DNA from: an uncultured Collinsella sp.
Lineage (GTDB): Bacteria > Actinomycetota > Coriobacteriia > Coriobacteriales > Coriobacteriaceae
Reading direction: 5' to 3'
DNA: 64,000 bases
Assembly: GCA_900541745.1 (NCBI GenBank)
Contig: UQLA01000011.1
Location: 17,834 to 81,833 of the forward strand
Below, piece by piece: positions 26,215-34,569 of the stretch. Every line of letters begins with the position of its first letter. Positions within the stretch are counted from its first letter, which is position 1. The notes under the pieces are model-generated. The model was not told the origin of the DNA. It was given only the letters and a program-made list of their open reading frames with translations, and did not search any database. A program made the translations under genes and the position numbers.

Positions 26215-26741
26215 CCGAGCACCTCCTTTTTGTATTGCCTGTATGCGCAGACCATCTCTTGATAACTCCGCTCCGAGGGCGACGACGCCAGAGCCTCTCC
26301 CTCGTCGAATATAAGCCGCTCGAGCAGATCCCAATCAAGTCGGTCAACGAATGCCTGACTATGAAAATCGACGATGTCGTTCGGACGATAGGCATAAAGC
26401 TTCATCACCGCCAGGTCCTCCAAAGATGGCGTAAAGTACCTGATAAAACGCGCCCCAATCTTCAAGGGAATCAAACGATCTTCGTAATTGAATGGCATCT
26501 GATTACAATATGCCACCGCCATACCATTCACCTCGGGGTATCGAGCTATGATCTCGCGGAGGCACCTGTCTGCCTCAAACACATCAATGTCATGTGTAAC
26601 CGACCGATTCGTCACATCGTTTAGCATGAAAGCGCCTCCTCCCACCAATACAACGCTCGGCCTGTCGTCTCTTGGACCTATTTCCAGCTCCGCCTCTTCG
26701 TCAATGCCCAGAAGAGTCTGCTCTAAATCCTGCTTATACAT
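26211..26741 (-). CDS. DUF6036-like nucleotidyltransferase-fold protein (possible toxin)
   Basis: 176 aa. VVLVGGGAFMLND followed by RSVTHDIDVFEAD is the nucleotidyltransferase core (Gly-Gly motif and the D-x-D acid pair in HDIDVF). YFTPSLEDLAVMKLYAYRPNDIVD is the second conserved block seen in DUF6036 and AbiEii-like proteins. AbiEii toxins transfer nucleotides to tRNA or other targets. It is the first gene of a two-gene operon with an HTH protein overlapping by four bases. The ribosome site is weak (AGGA). Codon use is less GC-rich than in neighbours, suggesting acquisition. A toxin role is a hypothesis. Confidence 0.7.
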   Translation of the reverse strand: MYKQDLEQTLLGIDEEAELEIGPRDDRPSVVLVGGGAFMLNDVTNRSVTHDIDVFEADRCLREIIARYPEVNGMAVAYCNQMPFNYEDRLIPLKIGARFIRYFTPSLEDLAVMKLYAYRPNDIVDFHSQAFVDRLDWDLLERLIFDEGEALASSPSERSYQEMVCAYRQYKKEVLG

Positions 26742-26864
26742 AGCAAATCCTATTATTATTCATCTTCAATAATACTATTCAGTCGCACGACAGGACCTAC
26801 AGGATGCAAGAATTCTGCTCGTGGCGATAATCCCTACACCCTAGAAGTCCTAATGTGACAAACG

Positions 26865-27287
26865 CTAACTCTCCCAGCCGGCGCGGACGGTTGTTGCGAC
26901 ATCACCTAGGCGCTGGCCGAGAGCTGCCAAGTGCTGAAGCACCTCATTGGGCGAGGCGCCGTTGAGAATGCACGTGAGGGCATATGAGGCCAAGAAGATT
27001 GCCGCGAGTCCCAACGGGATCAGCACAATCATCGCTAACGTGCGCAGGCGCTGGCCCACGCGGCGGCGACGCGCACGATGCTTATCGAACGCAAGCTCCT
27101 GCGCATATGAATCTTGTTGTACGGAATAGTTCTCTGACGCCGATCCGCCCGCAAGCGAAACCGCGGGTGCGGCATTTTGCGCAGGGGGCTGGGCGGCTAC
27201 CCCTTGCATTTGCATCTCCATGAGCCGTTGCTGCTGACGCAGCATGCGCTCAGCTTGTTGCTGCGGAGTCTCAAGAAACAGGTCCAT
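26865..27287 (-). CDS. Small single-pass membrane protein of unknown function
   Basis: 140 aa. The first 70 residues are Gln/Met/Ala-rich and probably disordered or coiled (ETPQQQAERMLRQQQRLMEM). A basic stretch (KHRARRRRVGQRLR) precedes one membrane segment (LAMIVLIPLGLAAIFLASYAL), so the N-terminus should be cytoplasmic; about 35 residues follow. The start has TGGAGG five bases upstream. I do not recognise a family. It stands alone, with a terminator and a long palindrome upstream. Confidence 0.7.
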   Translation of the reverse strand: MDLFLETPQQQAERMLRQQQRLMEMQMQGVAAQPPAQNAAPAVSLAGGSASENYSVQQDSYAQELAFDKHRARRRRVGQRLRTLAMIVLIPLGLAAIFLASYALTCILNGASPNEVLQHLAALGQRLGDVATTVRAGWES

Positions 27288-27539
27288 GCTGGCCTCCAAA
27301 ATCGGAGCATTCGACGCTTACGCCCAGCATCCCGCACCGCCAAGGCCACGGCAACGCAATCCGTAGCAATAGCCGCAAAGTTTCTTGTTGACAAAAGCTG
27401 TCGAAAACCTCAACAACTCCCCTACCAGCACTTTCTCTGAGCTTTTTTATCGAATGATCTTTTGCCCTTCCACCAACCCGCCAACTAACCAAAAGCTGAC
27501 CAAAAGCTTGACGTAAATTGTGAAGACCGGGACCCCACA

Positions 27540-27570
27540 CAAAACGTGCCGCCCCATAAGGGGCGGCACG
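27540..27570 (-). terminator. Hairpin terminator in the gap before the rubrerythrin gene
   Basis: CGTGCCGCCCC pairs perfectly with GGGGCGGCACG around a four-base loop; the minus strand continues with TTTTGTGTG. It lies about 170 bases after the rubrerythrin stop, so it could end that transcript or a short RNA from the region between. Confidence 0.7.
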
Positions 27571-27622
27571 CAAACTTCTAATCAGCTTTTCTGTAACGAG
27601 CACGCGACGGCCCAACGCCGGA

Positions 27623-27714
27623 GCGCAGGGCGGGAGGCCGGATTGCCTTCCCTCAACGCGACCCTGCGGAGCCGCGAGCGGGGAGGGAAGGCAATCCGGC
27701 CTCCCGCCCTGCGC
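27623..27714. repeat. Perfect 32-bp inverted repeat
   Basis: Arms at 27623-27654 and 27683-27714 are exact complements; the 28-base spacer holds weak inner pairing. It lies between the rubrerythrin stop (27740) and the hairpin at 27540. The remaining gap sequence (27288-27540) shows no gene. Confidence 0.85.
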
Positions 27715-27739
27715 CCCGCAGTCCACGTTCGTATCGGCG

Positions 27740-28279
27740 CTAGTAGTTCACCACCTGCTCCTCAAAGTACGCCTTCGGGTGGTTGCACACCGGGCACACC
27801 TCGGGCGCCTCGGCACCAACATGCAGGTGCCCGCAGTTCAGGCACTTCCACACCTTTACGCCCTCGCGCTCAAACACCTCGCCCGATTCAATGCGCTCGA
27901 CAAGCTTGTTGTAGCGCTCCTCGTGAGCCTGCTCGACAGCACCGACGCCACGGAACTTTGCGGCGATCTCGGTAAAGCCCTCCTCCTCGGCGGTCTTGGC
28001 GAACTCGTCGTACATCGTGGTCCACTCGTAGTTCTCACCCGCAGCGGCATCACGCAAGTTGTCCAGGGTGTCGGGAACGGCGCCGTCGTGCAGATACTTA
28101 AACCACAGCTTGGCGTGCTCGGACTCGTTGCCTGCGGTCTCGGCAAAGATATTCGAGATCTGAACGTAGCCATCCTTCTTGGCCTTAGATGCGTAGTAGC
28201 GATACTTGGTATGCGCCTGGGACTCACCGGCAAAAGCGGTCTCGAGGTTCTTCTTGGTTTGAGAGTTCTCAAAATCCAT
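27740..28279 (-). CDS. rbr: Rubrerythrin
   Basis: 179 aa. The N-terminal ferritin-like four-helix domain has the di-iron ligands in AFAGESQAHTKY, ETAGNESEHAKL and VGAVEQAHEERY. The C-terminal rubredoxin-like domain has the FeS4 cysteines CLNCGH and CPVCNHP. It reduces hydrogen peroxide with electrons from NAD(P)H-linked rubredoxin-type donors, a standard oxidative defence in anaerobes. The start MDFENSQ was chosen by homology to the family start; an ATG seven codons earlier remains possible. It is a single gene; a divergent or upstream promoter region lies at 28280-28391. Confidence 0.95.
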   Translation of the reverse strand: MDFENSQTKKNLETAFAGESQAHTKYRYYASKAKKDGYVQISNIFAETAGNESEHAKLWFKYLHDGAVPDTLDNLRDAAAGENYEWTTMYDEFAKTAEEEGFTEIAAKFRGVGAVEQAHEERYNKLVERIESGEVFEREGVKVWKCLNCGHLHVGAEAPEVCPVCNHPKAYFEEQVVNY

Positions 28280-28391
28280 AGGTGTACTTCCCTTCAACAT
28301 GCCGCCCGTAGGCTTCGAGCGGCCTTGTCTTTAGGATGCCCTCATGTCGAAAATCTAAACCTTACAATCCTGTTCTTCAGATTCGGGTGGG

Positions 28392-29297
28392 CTACACGCT
28401 TAGCCAGCGGTCACCCTCCACGCGGCAAAAGCCCTCGCGCTCAAGATCGGCGAGAATGCTTGCAACCAACTCGCGCTCGACCGGCTCGCGGCCTGCTGCC
28501 GCCTCCATTTCGTTGACGCCCGCCACGGCCTCGGCGAGTGTGATGCCCGCCGGCCGCCCATCGCGCGCAGCCAGCAGCATGCGCACGATGTGGGCGCGCT
28601 TTTGACGGCGCGAGCCCTCAAACTTGGACTGACGACTATAGCTCGCCGAGCGCCTCGACGGATTGGGCAGCGTCCTCTTAAGATACGCGCCATAATCCAG
28701 CAGCGCGTAATACCATGCGCGCGGTGTGTCGGCATCATCGAGCGGCACGGCAAAGGGAGCGATCTCATCCGCCGTCGCACCGGGAGCTGCCGGACAGGCG
28801 GCCTGAATCAGCGGCACCAGCTCGCGATCGGGAACGGCCGGCACATCGGGAAAGAAATGATGCAGAAAGACCGTGCGCACGTTGGTCTCCAGATACACAC
28901 CCGGTAGATCGAACGCAAACGACCGGATGCCCTGCGCCGTCGCCGGGCCAATACCGGGCAGGGCGACCAAGTCGCGCGTCTCACGTGGAAACTCCCCACC
29001 CCAGTCTTCCATAACGCACTGAGCGGCTCTGTGAAGCGCCAAAGCACGCCGGTTGTAGCCCATCCCCTGCCAAGCGTCCAAAACATCGGAAGGCGCGGCC
29101 TGGGCAAGCGCCTGCACGGTTGGAAAGCGATCGAGCCACGCGGGCATACGCGTCTCCACGCGCGGCACCTGCGTTTGCTGCAGCATAACCTCGGAAAGCC
29201 AAATAATGTACGGGTCGCGCGTGCGGCGCCACGGAAGGTCGCGATAACGCAGGACCCCTTCCGAACGAATCATCGAACGAAAGGGGTCCTGAATCAT
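28392..29297 (-). CDS. MutY-like HhH-GPD DNA glycosylase lacking the iron-sulfur cluster
   Basis: 301 aa. IIWLSEVMLQQTQV holds the catalytic Glu of adenine glycosylases, and LPGIGPATAQGIRSFAF is the helix-hairpin-helix. The following position, normally the catalytic Asp (DGNV in MutY), is Glu here (YLETNVRTV). The four cysteines of the 4Fe-4S cluster are missing: the region after LLDYGAYLKRTLPN continues with Ser/Arg-rich sequence, and no NUDIX-like C-terminal domain is seen. A winged-helix-like tail (about 220-300) takes its place. It may repair A:8-oxoG or another mispair; the altered catalytic residue leaves specificity open. It forms an operon with the Rrf2 regulator 21 bases upstream. 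Confidence 0.8.
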   Translation of the reverse strand: MIQDPFRSMIRSEGVLRYRDLPWRRTRDPYIIWLSEVMLQQTQVPRVETRMPAWLDRFPTVQALAQAAPSDVLDAWQGMGYNRRALALHRAAQCVMEDWGGEFPRETRDLVALPGIGPATAQGIRSFAFDLPGVYLETNVRTVFLHHFFPDVPAVPDRELVPLIQAACPAAPGATADEIAPFAVPLDDADTPRAWYYALLDYGAYLKRTLPNPSRRSASYSRQSKFEGSRRQKRAHIVRMLLAARDGRPAGITLAEAVAGVNEMEAAAGREPVERELVASILADLEREGFCRVEGDRWLSV

Positions 29298-29318
29298 GGC
29301 TATGCTCCTTATGCGGCG

Positions 29319-29804
29319 CTATTCCTCCCGGCAAGCGCACGCACAGGTGGCGTACTCGGGAAACGCATCGCGGTCGGCGAACTTGGAATCGACGGCCGGG
29401 AACTGGCGGTGAGCGACGATATCGCCCAGCGAAACGGAATCGAGGTAGTCGCGCATCAGCGCTTGAGCTCCGGCCCACAGGGGATGATAACAGCACGTGC
29501 CCATGCGTGCACAGTCGCCATCGGGCGCGGTGCAATCGTTCATGACCATGGGGCCCTGAACGGCCTCAACGACCTGGCGGATGGTGACATCGTCGGGGCT
29601 GACCTTAAGACGCATGCCGCCATGGACGCCACGCAGGCTCTCCACAATACCGGCCTGAACCAAACCATGCTGAATCGAACGGGCAAACGAATACGGGACA
29701 TTGACCTCTTCGGCGGCGGTGCGAACAGAAAGCAGACGCTCCGGGTCCTCGGCAAGCATCGCGAGCATGCGAAGGGCGTAATCAGTCTTCCTCGATATGT
29801 CCAT
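29319..29804 (-). CDS. Rrf2-family transcriptional regulator with cysteine cluster
   Basis: 161 aa. The winged helix occupies residues 1-80 (MDISRKTDYALRMLAMLAED start, SVRTAAEEVNVPYSFARSIQ recognition region, GIVESLRGVHGGMRL wing). CTAPDGDCARMGTCC holds the cysteines that bind an Fe-S cluster in IscR/NsrR/RsrR-type members, so redox or nitric-oxide sensing is likely. More cysteines lie in the C-terminal CACACREE tail. It precedes the MutY-like gene in one operon, which suggests oxidative control of that repair enzyme; this link is inference. Confidence 0.9.
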   Translation of the reverse strand: MDISRKTDYALRMLAMLAEDPERLLSVRTAAEEVNVPYSFARSIQHGLVQAGIVESLRGVHGGMRLKVSPDDVTIRQVVEAVQGPMVMNDCTAPDGDCARMGTCCYHPLWAGAQALMRDYLDSVSLGDIVAHRQFPAVDSKFADRDAFPEYATCACACREE

Positions 29805-30110
29805 TTTTCCCCTTTCAAGGAATAGGAACAGCTCGAACGAGCTCCGGAGCCGAGCTTACGTCGAGACGCCAATGACCGTATGGACGCCCATATAGCAAAA
29901 CGGGTGCCCACTGAATGCCGTGTTTGAAGCCTCTTGCATCAAAAACGGCCCATAGTGCAATTTAGTATAACCTAACCCCCTGCTTCGTTGAACAGGTGTT
30001 GTGCAACAAACGCCTTGTTTGAACACAGGTCTCAAACGGAGCTTGTCCGGGAATTGGAAGGATTTGGTTTTGGGCAAAAGGAGCCGATGGGATCAAGGTC
30101 CTATCAAACG

Positions 30111-30140
30111 CAAAAAGCCACATCCGAAGACGTGGCTTTA
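30111..30140 (-). terminator. Terminator of the tRNA-Asp gene
   Basis: AAAGCCAC pairs with GTGGCTTT around a ten-base loop and the minus strand ends in TTTTTG. It starts eight bases beyond the CCA end of the tRNA. Confidence 0.85.
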
Positions 30141-30147
30141 ATTGCGT

Positions 30148-30225
<78 letters not shown>

Positions 30226-30271
30226 AGGCAGTCGTTCGCGTTTGTTTCCGCTCGCGTGCGCTGCGGGGATT

Positions 30272-30301
30272 AGTATACACAGAAGTCTGTCCGGTGCGCA
30301 A
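30272..30301 (-). promoter_or_regulatory. Promoter of tRNA-Asp
   Basis: On the minus strand TTGCGC (30296-30301) and TATACT (30272-30277) are separated by 18 bases, about 45 bases upstream of the tRNA. The -35 box TTGCGC is the core of the motif found before both kinase operons and the surface protein. Confidence 0.65.
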
Positions 30302-30333
30302 CAACTTTTTTGAAAATATTTTTTGGGCCCTCC

Positions 30334-30478
30334 GGGAGGGTCTCCGGGGCCGGCAAGCGCGGGTTAAGTTTGCTGCTCTACAGTCCTGCGCAAGACGGAA
30401 AGCACATTAAGTGCTTTCCTTTGCGTGCGGAACTCGCGACAAACTTAACCCGCGCTTGCCGGCCCCGGAGACCCTCCC
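30334..30478. repeat. Perfect 39-bp inverted repeat with nested hairpin
   Basis: Arms at 30334-30372 and 30440-30478 are exact complements. The 67-base spacer holds a second perfect hairpin, GGAAAGCAC with GTGCTTTCC (30398-30420). It lies upstream of the tRNA-Asp promoter and downstream of the phosphodiesterase terminator, in a 300-base region with no gene. It could extrude as a cruciform. Confidence 0.9.
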
Positions 30479-30592
30479 TGCCGTCACTTTGTTCGAAGAC
30501 TTTGTTGCTCGCCGCTTCGCGGCTCGGGATCCCCGTGCTCCTCGGCGGGGTTGTCTGATGGTTGTTGTTGAACTTCGGCCTTTGGCTCAAAG

Positions 30593-30627
30593 AAAAACGG
30601 GAGATGCGATCTGCATCCCCCGTTTTT
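30593..30627 (-). terminator. Terminator of the phosphodiesterase gene
   Basis: CGGGGGATGCAGAT pairs with the GCATCTCCCG side (small mismatches) and is followed by TTTTT on the minus strand, immediately after the stop of the gene at 30635. The plus strand also has a T run, so it may work both ways. Confidence 0.8.
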
Positions 30628-30634
30628 GTTGCAC

Positions 30635-31102
30635 CTACTCCAAGTCAATAAATTTGGTGCTCAGGATCTTGCCGTCCTTGACGAGCATTCTGGCCATGGT
30701 GGGGCCTCGGCTGCCTCGGGGGTAGCTGGCGCTGCCGGGATTGAGGACCAGGCAGCGGCCTACTTGGGCTTCTTTGGTTACGTGGGTGTGGCCGTTGATG
30801 GCTACGTCTACGGATCCCACGGGCAGGTCTTCGCGGTAGTGGGCTACGGCAAATTTGAGGCCTTCGTAGGTGAAGAGGGCCAATCGATCTACATCGGGGC
30901 CGTAGTCGCGGTAGTAGTCGTTGTTTCCTAGGACCGCTCGCACGGGAGCGATGGTGCATAGATGCTCGTAATCCATCTCTGAGGTGAGGTCTCCAGCGTG
31001 GATGATCAGATCTGCGCCCTTGAGCTCGTCCAGAAGCGCGGGCGAAAGATAGCCGTGGGTGTCCGAGATGATGTCGATGCGCTTGGCGCTTGCACTGTTC
31101 AT
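30635..31102 (-). CDS. YfcE/MJ0936-type metallophosphoesterase
   Basis: 155 aa. All metal-binding motifs of the calcineurin-like fold are present in order: ISDTHG, HAGDLT, LGNND, and INGHTH with a preceding AHY. Length fits YfcE-type phosphodiesterases, which are small and act on phosphodiester model substrates; the natural substrate is not known. Start MNSASAKRID follows AAGGGA. It is 91 bases from the LytTR regulator gene on the same strand and has its own terminator. Confidence 0.92.
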   Translation of the reverse strand: MNSASAKRIDIISDTHGYLSPALLDELKGADLIIHAGDLTSEMDYEHLCTIAPVRAVLGNNDYYRDYGPDVDRLALFTYEGLKFAVAHYREDLPVGSVDVAINGHTHVTKEAQVGRCLVLNPGSASYPRGSRGPTMARMLVKDGKILSTKFIDLE

Positions 31103-31193
31103 GGGATCCCTTCTGCAAAACCGATTCGACGTATATGCAAAAAGCCCCACGGCTCCGCAGACAATTGGTCTACAGGGCTGCGGGGCCAGTGTG

Positions 31194-31910
31194 CTAGAGG
31201 CTCAGGGCCTTCTTGAGCGGTACAACGCGGCGGCGCGAAACCGGCACGCGTTCGTCGACGCCCGTAATACCCAGTTGGATAGCGCCCGAGGGCACCGTCT
31301 CGACATCCGTGACGCACGCCAAGTTAACGATATAGCGGCGATGAACGCGAAAGAAGCCAAAGTCGCAAAGCTTGGCCTCGAACTGCGCCAGCGAAGTCGT
31401 CGATAGAAAACGATCATCGACGGTATAGATGCAGGAGTAATCGTCCTTGGCCATGATGAAGCGAATGTCATCCACGGGGATGAGGACCTTACGGCCGCCC
31501 TTTTCCACCGGAATGCGCTCGATGGTGGCTTTGCTGTCCGTGACGGGCTTGGCGTGCTGCATGACCTTCTCGATCGCGCGATCCAGGCGCGCCTCCTCAA
31601 CCGGCTTCATTAGGTAATCGACGGCATCTACGTCGAACGCCTCGACGGCATGATCGCTATACGCGGTCACAAACACAATCGCCGGCGGATTCTTAAGCTT
31701 ATGCAGTGCCTCGGCAAGCTGCAGACCAGAAGCGCCGGGCATCGAGATATCGAGAAATACGACATCGACGCGGCTCTCCATCAACATCTCAATGGCGGAG
31801 CGGACGCTCGACGCCTCAGTGATCGTGCCGATCTTGCCCGTCTGCTCGAGCAAGAAGCGAAGTTCCGAACGGGCCGGGGCCTCGTCATCCACAATCATCG
31901 CACGCAGCAT
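31194..31910 (-). CDS. LytTR-family response regulator (system 1)
   Basis: 238 aa. A receiver domain (residues 1-120) has the acidic pair MIVDDE, the phospho-acceptor Asp in VVFLDISMPG and Lys in YLMKPVEE. A LytTR DNA-binding domain (about 135-235) has KVLIPVDDIRFIMAKDDYS and FFRVHRRYIVNL. It pairs with the histidine kinase 72 bases upstream. LytTR regulators commonly control envelope, autolysis or carbon-uptake genes (LytSR, YpdAB types). Start at MLRAMIV after AAAGG; a longer frame of eight codons lacks a site. Confidence 0.93.
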   Translation of the reverse strand: MLRAMIVDDEAPARSELRFLLEQTGKIGTITEASSVRSAIEMLMESRVDVVFLDISMPGASGLQLAEALHKLKNPPAIVFVTAYSDHAVEAFDVDAVDYLMKPVEEARLDRAIEKVMQHAKPVTDSKATIERIPVEKGGRKVLIPVDDIRFIMAKDDYSCIYTVDDRFLSTTSLAQFEAKLCDFGFFRVHRRYIVNLACVTDVETVPSGAIQLGITGVDERVPVSRRRVVPLKKALSL

Positions 31911-31982
31911 AGGGATTAAACCTTTCGTCAACAAACTACGCTGGGCATCCGCCGCTTGGCGTTGAGCCCATAGCCTTTTATT

Positions 31983-33326
31983 TTACTCTTGAATATCAAA
32001 GATGCTCTCTGACAAATCAAGATGCAGGAGCACTTTGGTGCCCTTGCCCGGCGCCGATTCGACGCGCGTATAAGAGTGCGGTCCATAAAAGCGATGGATG
32101 CGCTCAGAAATATTGTGCATGGCCACGCCGGCGCCGCCGCCTTGCGGGGAACTGGCATCGGGGCGGGCGGAGCGCTCATCAAACAGCCTGGCGGCGGTGC
32201 CCTCGTCCATGCCCACGCCGTTGTCAGCCACGGCAATCAAGATTGCGTCGTCGCCGTCTTGATGGACGGTCACATCGATCCGCAGGGCGTCGTCATCGCC
32301 CATGCCATGCCGTACGGCGTTCTCGACGATGGGCTGGATTACAAAGGCCGGGACCAACGTGTCCTCGACATCCTCGGAGACATCGAAGGTCGCCAGTACG
32401 CGGTCTTCGCCAAAGCGCGCCTTCTCAAACGTCAGGTAGCGCTTGGTCTGGGCAACCTCACGCGAGACCGGGATAAGCGACCCCGAGTTGTCGAGCGTGG
32501 CGCGATAGAACGAGGAGAACTCGCGCAGCAGCTCGCGGGCACGCAGCGGATCGGTGCGTGTAAACGACGCGATGGTGTTGAGCGTGTTGAACAGAAAGTG
32601 CGGATTGATCTGTGCCTGCAGGGCACGTACCTCGGCACGGGCCGTGAGCTCCTTTTGCACCTCGAGCTCGTGGATGGCGAGCTGCGTGGACAGGATCTCG
32701 GCAAAGCCCGAGGCGAGTGCATACTGGGTACGGTCGACGGCGCGCGGGGTCTTGTAGTAGAACTTGAGCGTGCCGACGGTGCGGTCGCCCACCTTGATGG
32801 GCGCGATGATACCGGCGGGAACATGGTTGTGCGAGCCATCCGAACCCACCACGTCTACCACGCGGTTGAACGACTGCACGATGCCGTGCTCAATGACGTA
32901 GCGCGTGGCAAGCGTGTGGATGGGCGAGTCGGGCAGTAGCTTTTCCTCGAACTCGCCCGCGCAGGCCAGCACGTTGCCCTCATCGGTGATGGCAACGGTC
33001 ATGGCACGTGTCTCGGGCAGGATACGTCGGCACACCAAAAGCGCTGATTCCTGTGTCAGGCCGCCCTTAATGTCCTCGAGCATGGCCGAGGCAACCGAAA
33101 GCGTCTCCTCGGTGTACTGGGAGCGTACCGAATCGGGATTGAGCGTCAAATAGATAAAGATGCACAGGAAGATGCACAGTAACGCACAGGCGACCACCGT
33201 GGCAATCGGCTCAATGCCAGTCGCCAGGGCAAAGATAAAGTACGCCAACACGCAAACGGCGCAGACAACGGCGATGATGCGAAAGATTGAAATTGAATTA
33301 TCGCGCTGGGCGCGGAGGTCGATCAT
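31983..33326 (-). CDS. LytS/YpdA-like sensor histidine kinase (system 1)
   Basis: 447 aa. Two membrane segments (IFRIIAVVCAVCVLAYFIFAL and VVACALLCIFLCIFIYLTL) are followed by a GAF-like domain (about 90-210: TVAITDEGNVLACAGEFEE, APIKVGDRTVGTLKFYY). The histidine kinase internal region has NPHFLFNTLNTI with the phosphorylated His, then an ATPase domain with VIQPIVENAVRHG and VADNGVGM. It shares all features with the kinase at 37854 and is a clear paralogue. The ATG overlaps the stop of the glycosyltransferase gene (ATGA), so expression is coupled to it. Confidence 0.93.
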   Translation of the reverse strand: MIDLRAQRDNSISIFRIIAVVCAVCVLAYFIFALATGIEPIATVVACALLCIFLCIFIYLTLNPDSVRSQYTEETLSVASAMLEDIKGGLTQESALLVCRRILPETRAMTVAITDEGNVLACAGEFEEKLLPDSPIHTLATRYVIEHGIVQSFNRVVDVVGSDGSHNHVPAGIIAPIKVGDRTVGTLKFYYKTPRAVDRTQYALASGFAEILSTQLAIHELEVQKELTARAEVRALQAQINPHFLFNTLNTIASFTRTDPLRARELLREFSSFYRATLDNSGSLIPVSREVAQTKRYLTFEKARFGEDRVLATFDVSEDVEDTLVPAFVIQPIVENAVRHGMGDDDALRIDVTVHQDGDDAILIAVADNGVGMDEGTAARLFDERSARPDASSPQGGGAGVAMHNISERIHRFYGPHSYTRVESAPGKGTKVLLHLDLSESIFDIQE

Positions 33327-34510
33327 TCAGCCCCCTCCAGGATGCTAATCAGTTGTGCGTCGCGCCAAAGTTCGTCCATGATCTTGGGCCAGAAACTCTG
33401 AAAACGCAGGTAGCTTGCGGCGTTTTGGCGGGCATAGGTCTTGGCCTCGTCAATACCATGACGCCAGATGCGCAGATACCCCTCGTGCTCGCGGGTAAAC
33501 ATGCTGCGGACCATGGCAGTCTTGCGCACGCGGTCGTCGAGCTCGCGCGAGATCCACGGACCCGGATAGGGCATGAGTGATGCGGCCGTAACCGGAATGA
33601 GCTCCTTTTGGTGCGCAGCGAACGTCAGCTTGGCCCGCTCGTAGTACCAACGGTACACGTCCTGCATAAAGCGCGGCGAGCGCTTCTCGGACTCGGGCGG
33701 CAGGTGGCGCACGGTCCACTCGTTGTCGAACCACACGTCGTAGCCAAACATGCGCATGTTAAAGAGATAGTCCAGATCCTCGCCGCGGGTGATAAACGGG
33801 TCGAAGGCCACGCGCGTAAAGGCGCGGGCGTGGAGGGCCATCAGGCCGCCGCACACGTAATTGGAGCGCGAGATGCGAGTGCCCGAGAGCGCCTTTTTCA
33901 TCCAGCGATTGAACTCGATACGCTTGGTCCACCAGCGATGGCAAATGCCCGCTTTGTCCGTGGGAGCCAGCGGCGACCCGTCGCGATCGTAAAAGTATCC
34001 GCTCTTGACTAAAATCGGCAGGCCCTGACGCGTCTGTTGGCCCAGTGCATAGGTCGCACGCTTCATAAAGTCGGCATCGATGACGGTCTCGTCGTCATCC
34101 AAAAACACAACCGCGTCGTGCCCCAACACGGCCGCGCAGGCAAGACCCATGTTGCGGATGGCGCCGTAGCCGCGCAGGCTCACGCACTCGCCCGAGCCTT
34201 TGGGCGCAATCTGCGCCACGCGGTCGGCAACACGCGAAGCCTGAGTATTGGTAACGATGGTGACCTTAAGTGTGGGATGCGCATTAACGATTTCGTGCAC
34301 GCGACGGGATACGTCGGCCGTGGCAGAAACCGGACAGACCACCAAGAGAATGATGCGCGGAATGTCGCGCACCTGTTCGAGCGAAGTCAGGCAGCGATCG
34401 AGTTCCGGGTTGGCGGCATTGAGCGACGTCGAGTGATCGTAGGTGCCGGGAGCGTTTGCTTGGGTATCATCGCCTGCCCAATATGTTGGGATCACAACCG
34501 TGGCGTTCAT
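33323..34510 (-). CDS. Glycosyltransferase family 2-like protein
   Basis: 395 aa, soluble. N-terminal TVVIPTYWAGDD, the metal-binding VVFLDDDETVID and the acceptor-side RGEDLDYLFNMRMFG fit GT-A enzymes of family 2; a cluster of Trp/Arg residues follows (ICHRWWTKRIEFNRW). The C-terminal 150 residues are helical with no clear domain. The start has GGAGG eight bases upstream. The gene is translationally coupled to the downstream LytS-like kinase, an unusual partner, which hints that a surface glycan made here is monitored or controlled by that system (inference). The acceptor is unknown. Confidence 0.82.
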   Translation of the reverse strand: MNATVVIPTYWAGDDTQANAPGTYDHSTSLNAANPELDRCLTSLEQVRDIPRIILLVVCPVSATADVSRRVHEIVNAHPTLKVTIVTNTQASRVADRVAQIAPKGSGECVSLRGYGAIRNMGLACAAVLGHDAVVFLDDDETVIDADFMKRATYALGQQTRQGLPILVKSGYFYDRDGSPLAPTDKAGICHRWWTKRIEFNRWMKKALSGTRISRSNYVCGGLMALHARAFTRVAFDPFITRGEDLDYLFNMRMFGYDVWFDNEWTVRHLPPESEKRSPRFMQDVYRWYYERAKLTFAAHQKELIPVTAASLMPYPGPWISRELDDRVRKTAMVRSMFTREHEGYLRIWRHGIDEAKTYARQNAASYLRFQSFWPKIMDELWRDAQLISILEGAE

Positions 34511-34532
34511 ACCTTTACCCTCCTTGCAACAC

Positions 34533-34569
34533 AAAAACGGGGCGCCGCCAAACACAGGCGACGCCCCGC
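34533..34569 (-). terminator. Terminator of the MFS gene
   Basis: GGGGCGTCGCC pairs with GGCGGCGCCCC (one mismatch) around an eight-base loop and is followed by TTTTTG on the minus strand. It separates the MFS gene from the glycosyltransferase-kinase-regulator transcript. Confidence 0.88.

Noticed and set aside
25651..26741. Complete AbiE anti-phage system
   Set aside because: The nucleotidyltransferase is of the DUF6036 kind and the HTH partner is not an AbiEi-type protein; only the general similarity is claimed.
29250..29292. Inverted repeat CAGGACCCCTT/AAGGGGTCCTG at the start of the MutY-like gene
   Set aside because: It lies within the first codons of a well-supported gene; it may affect translation but nothing shows it is a separate element.
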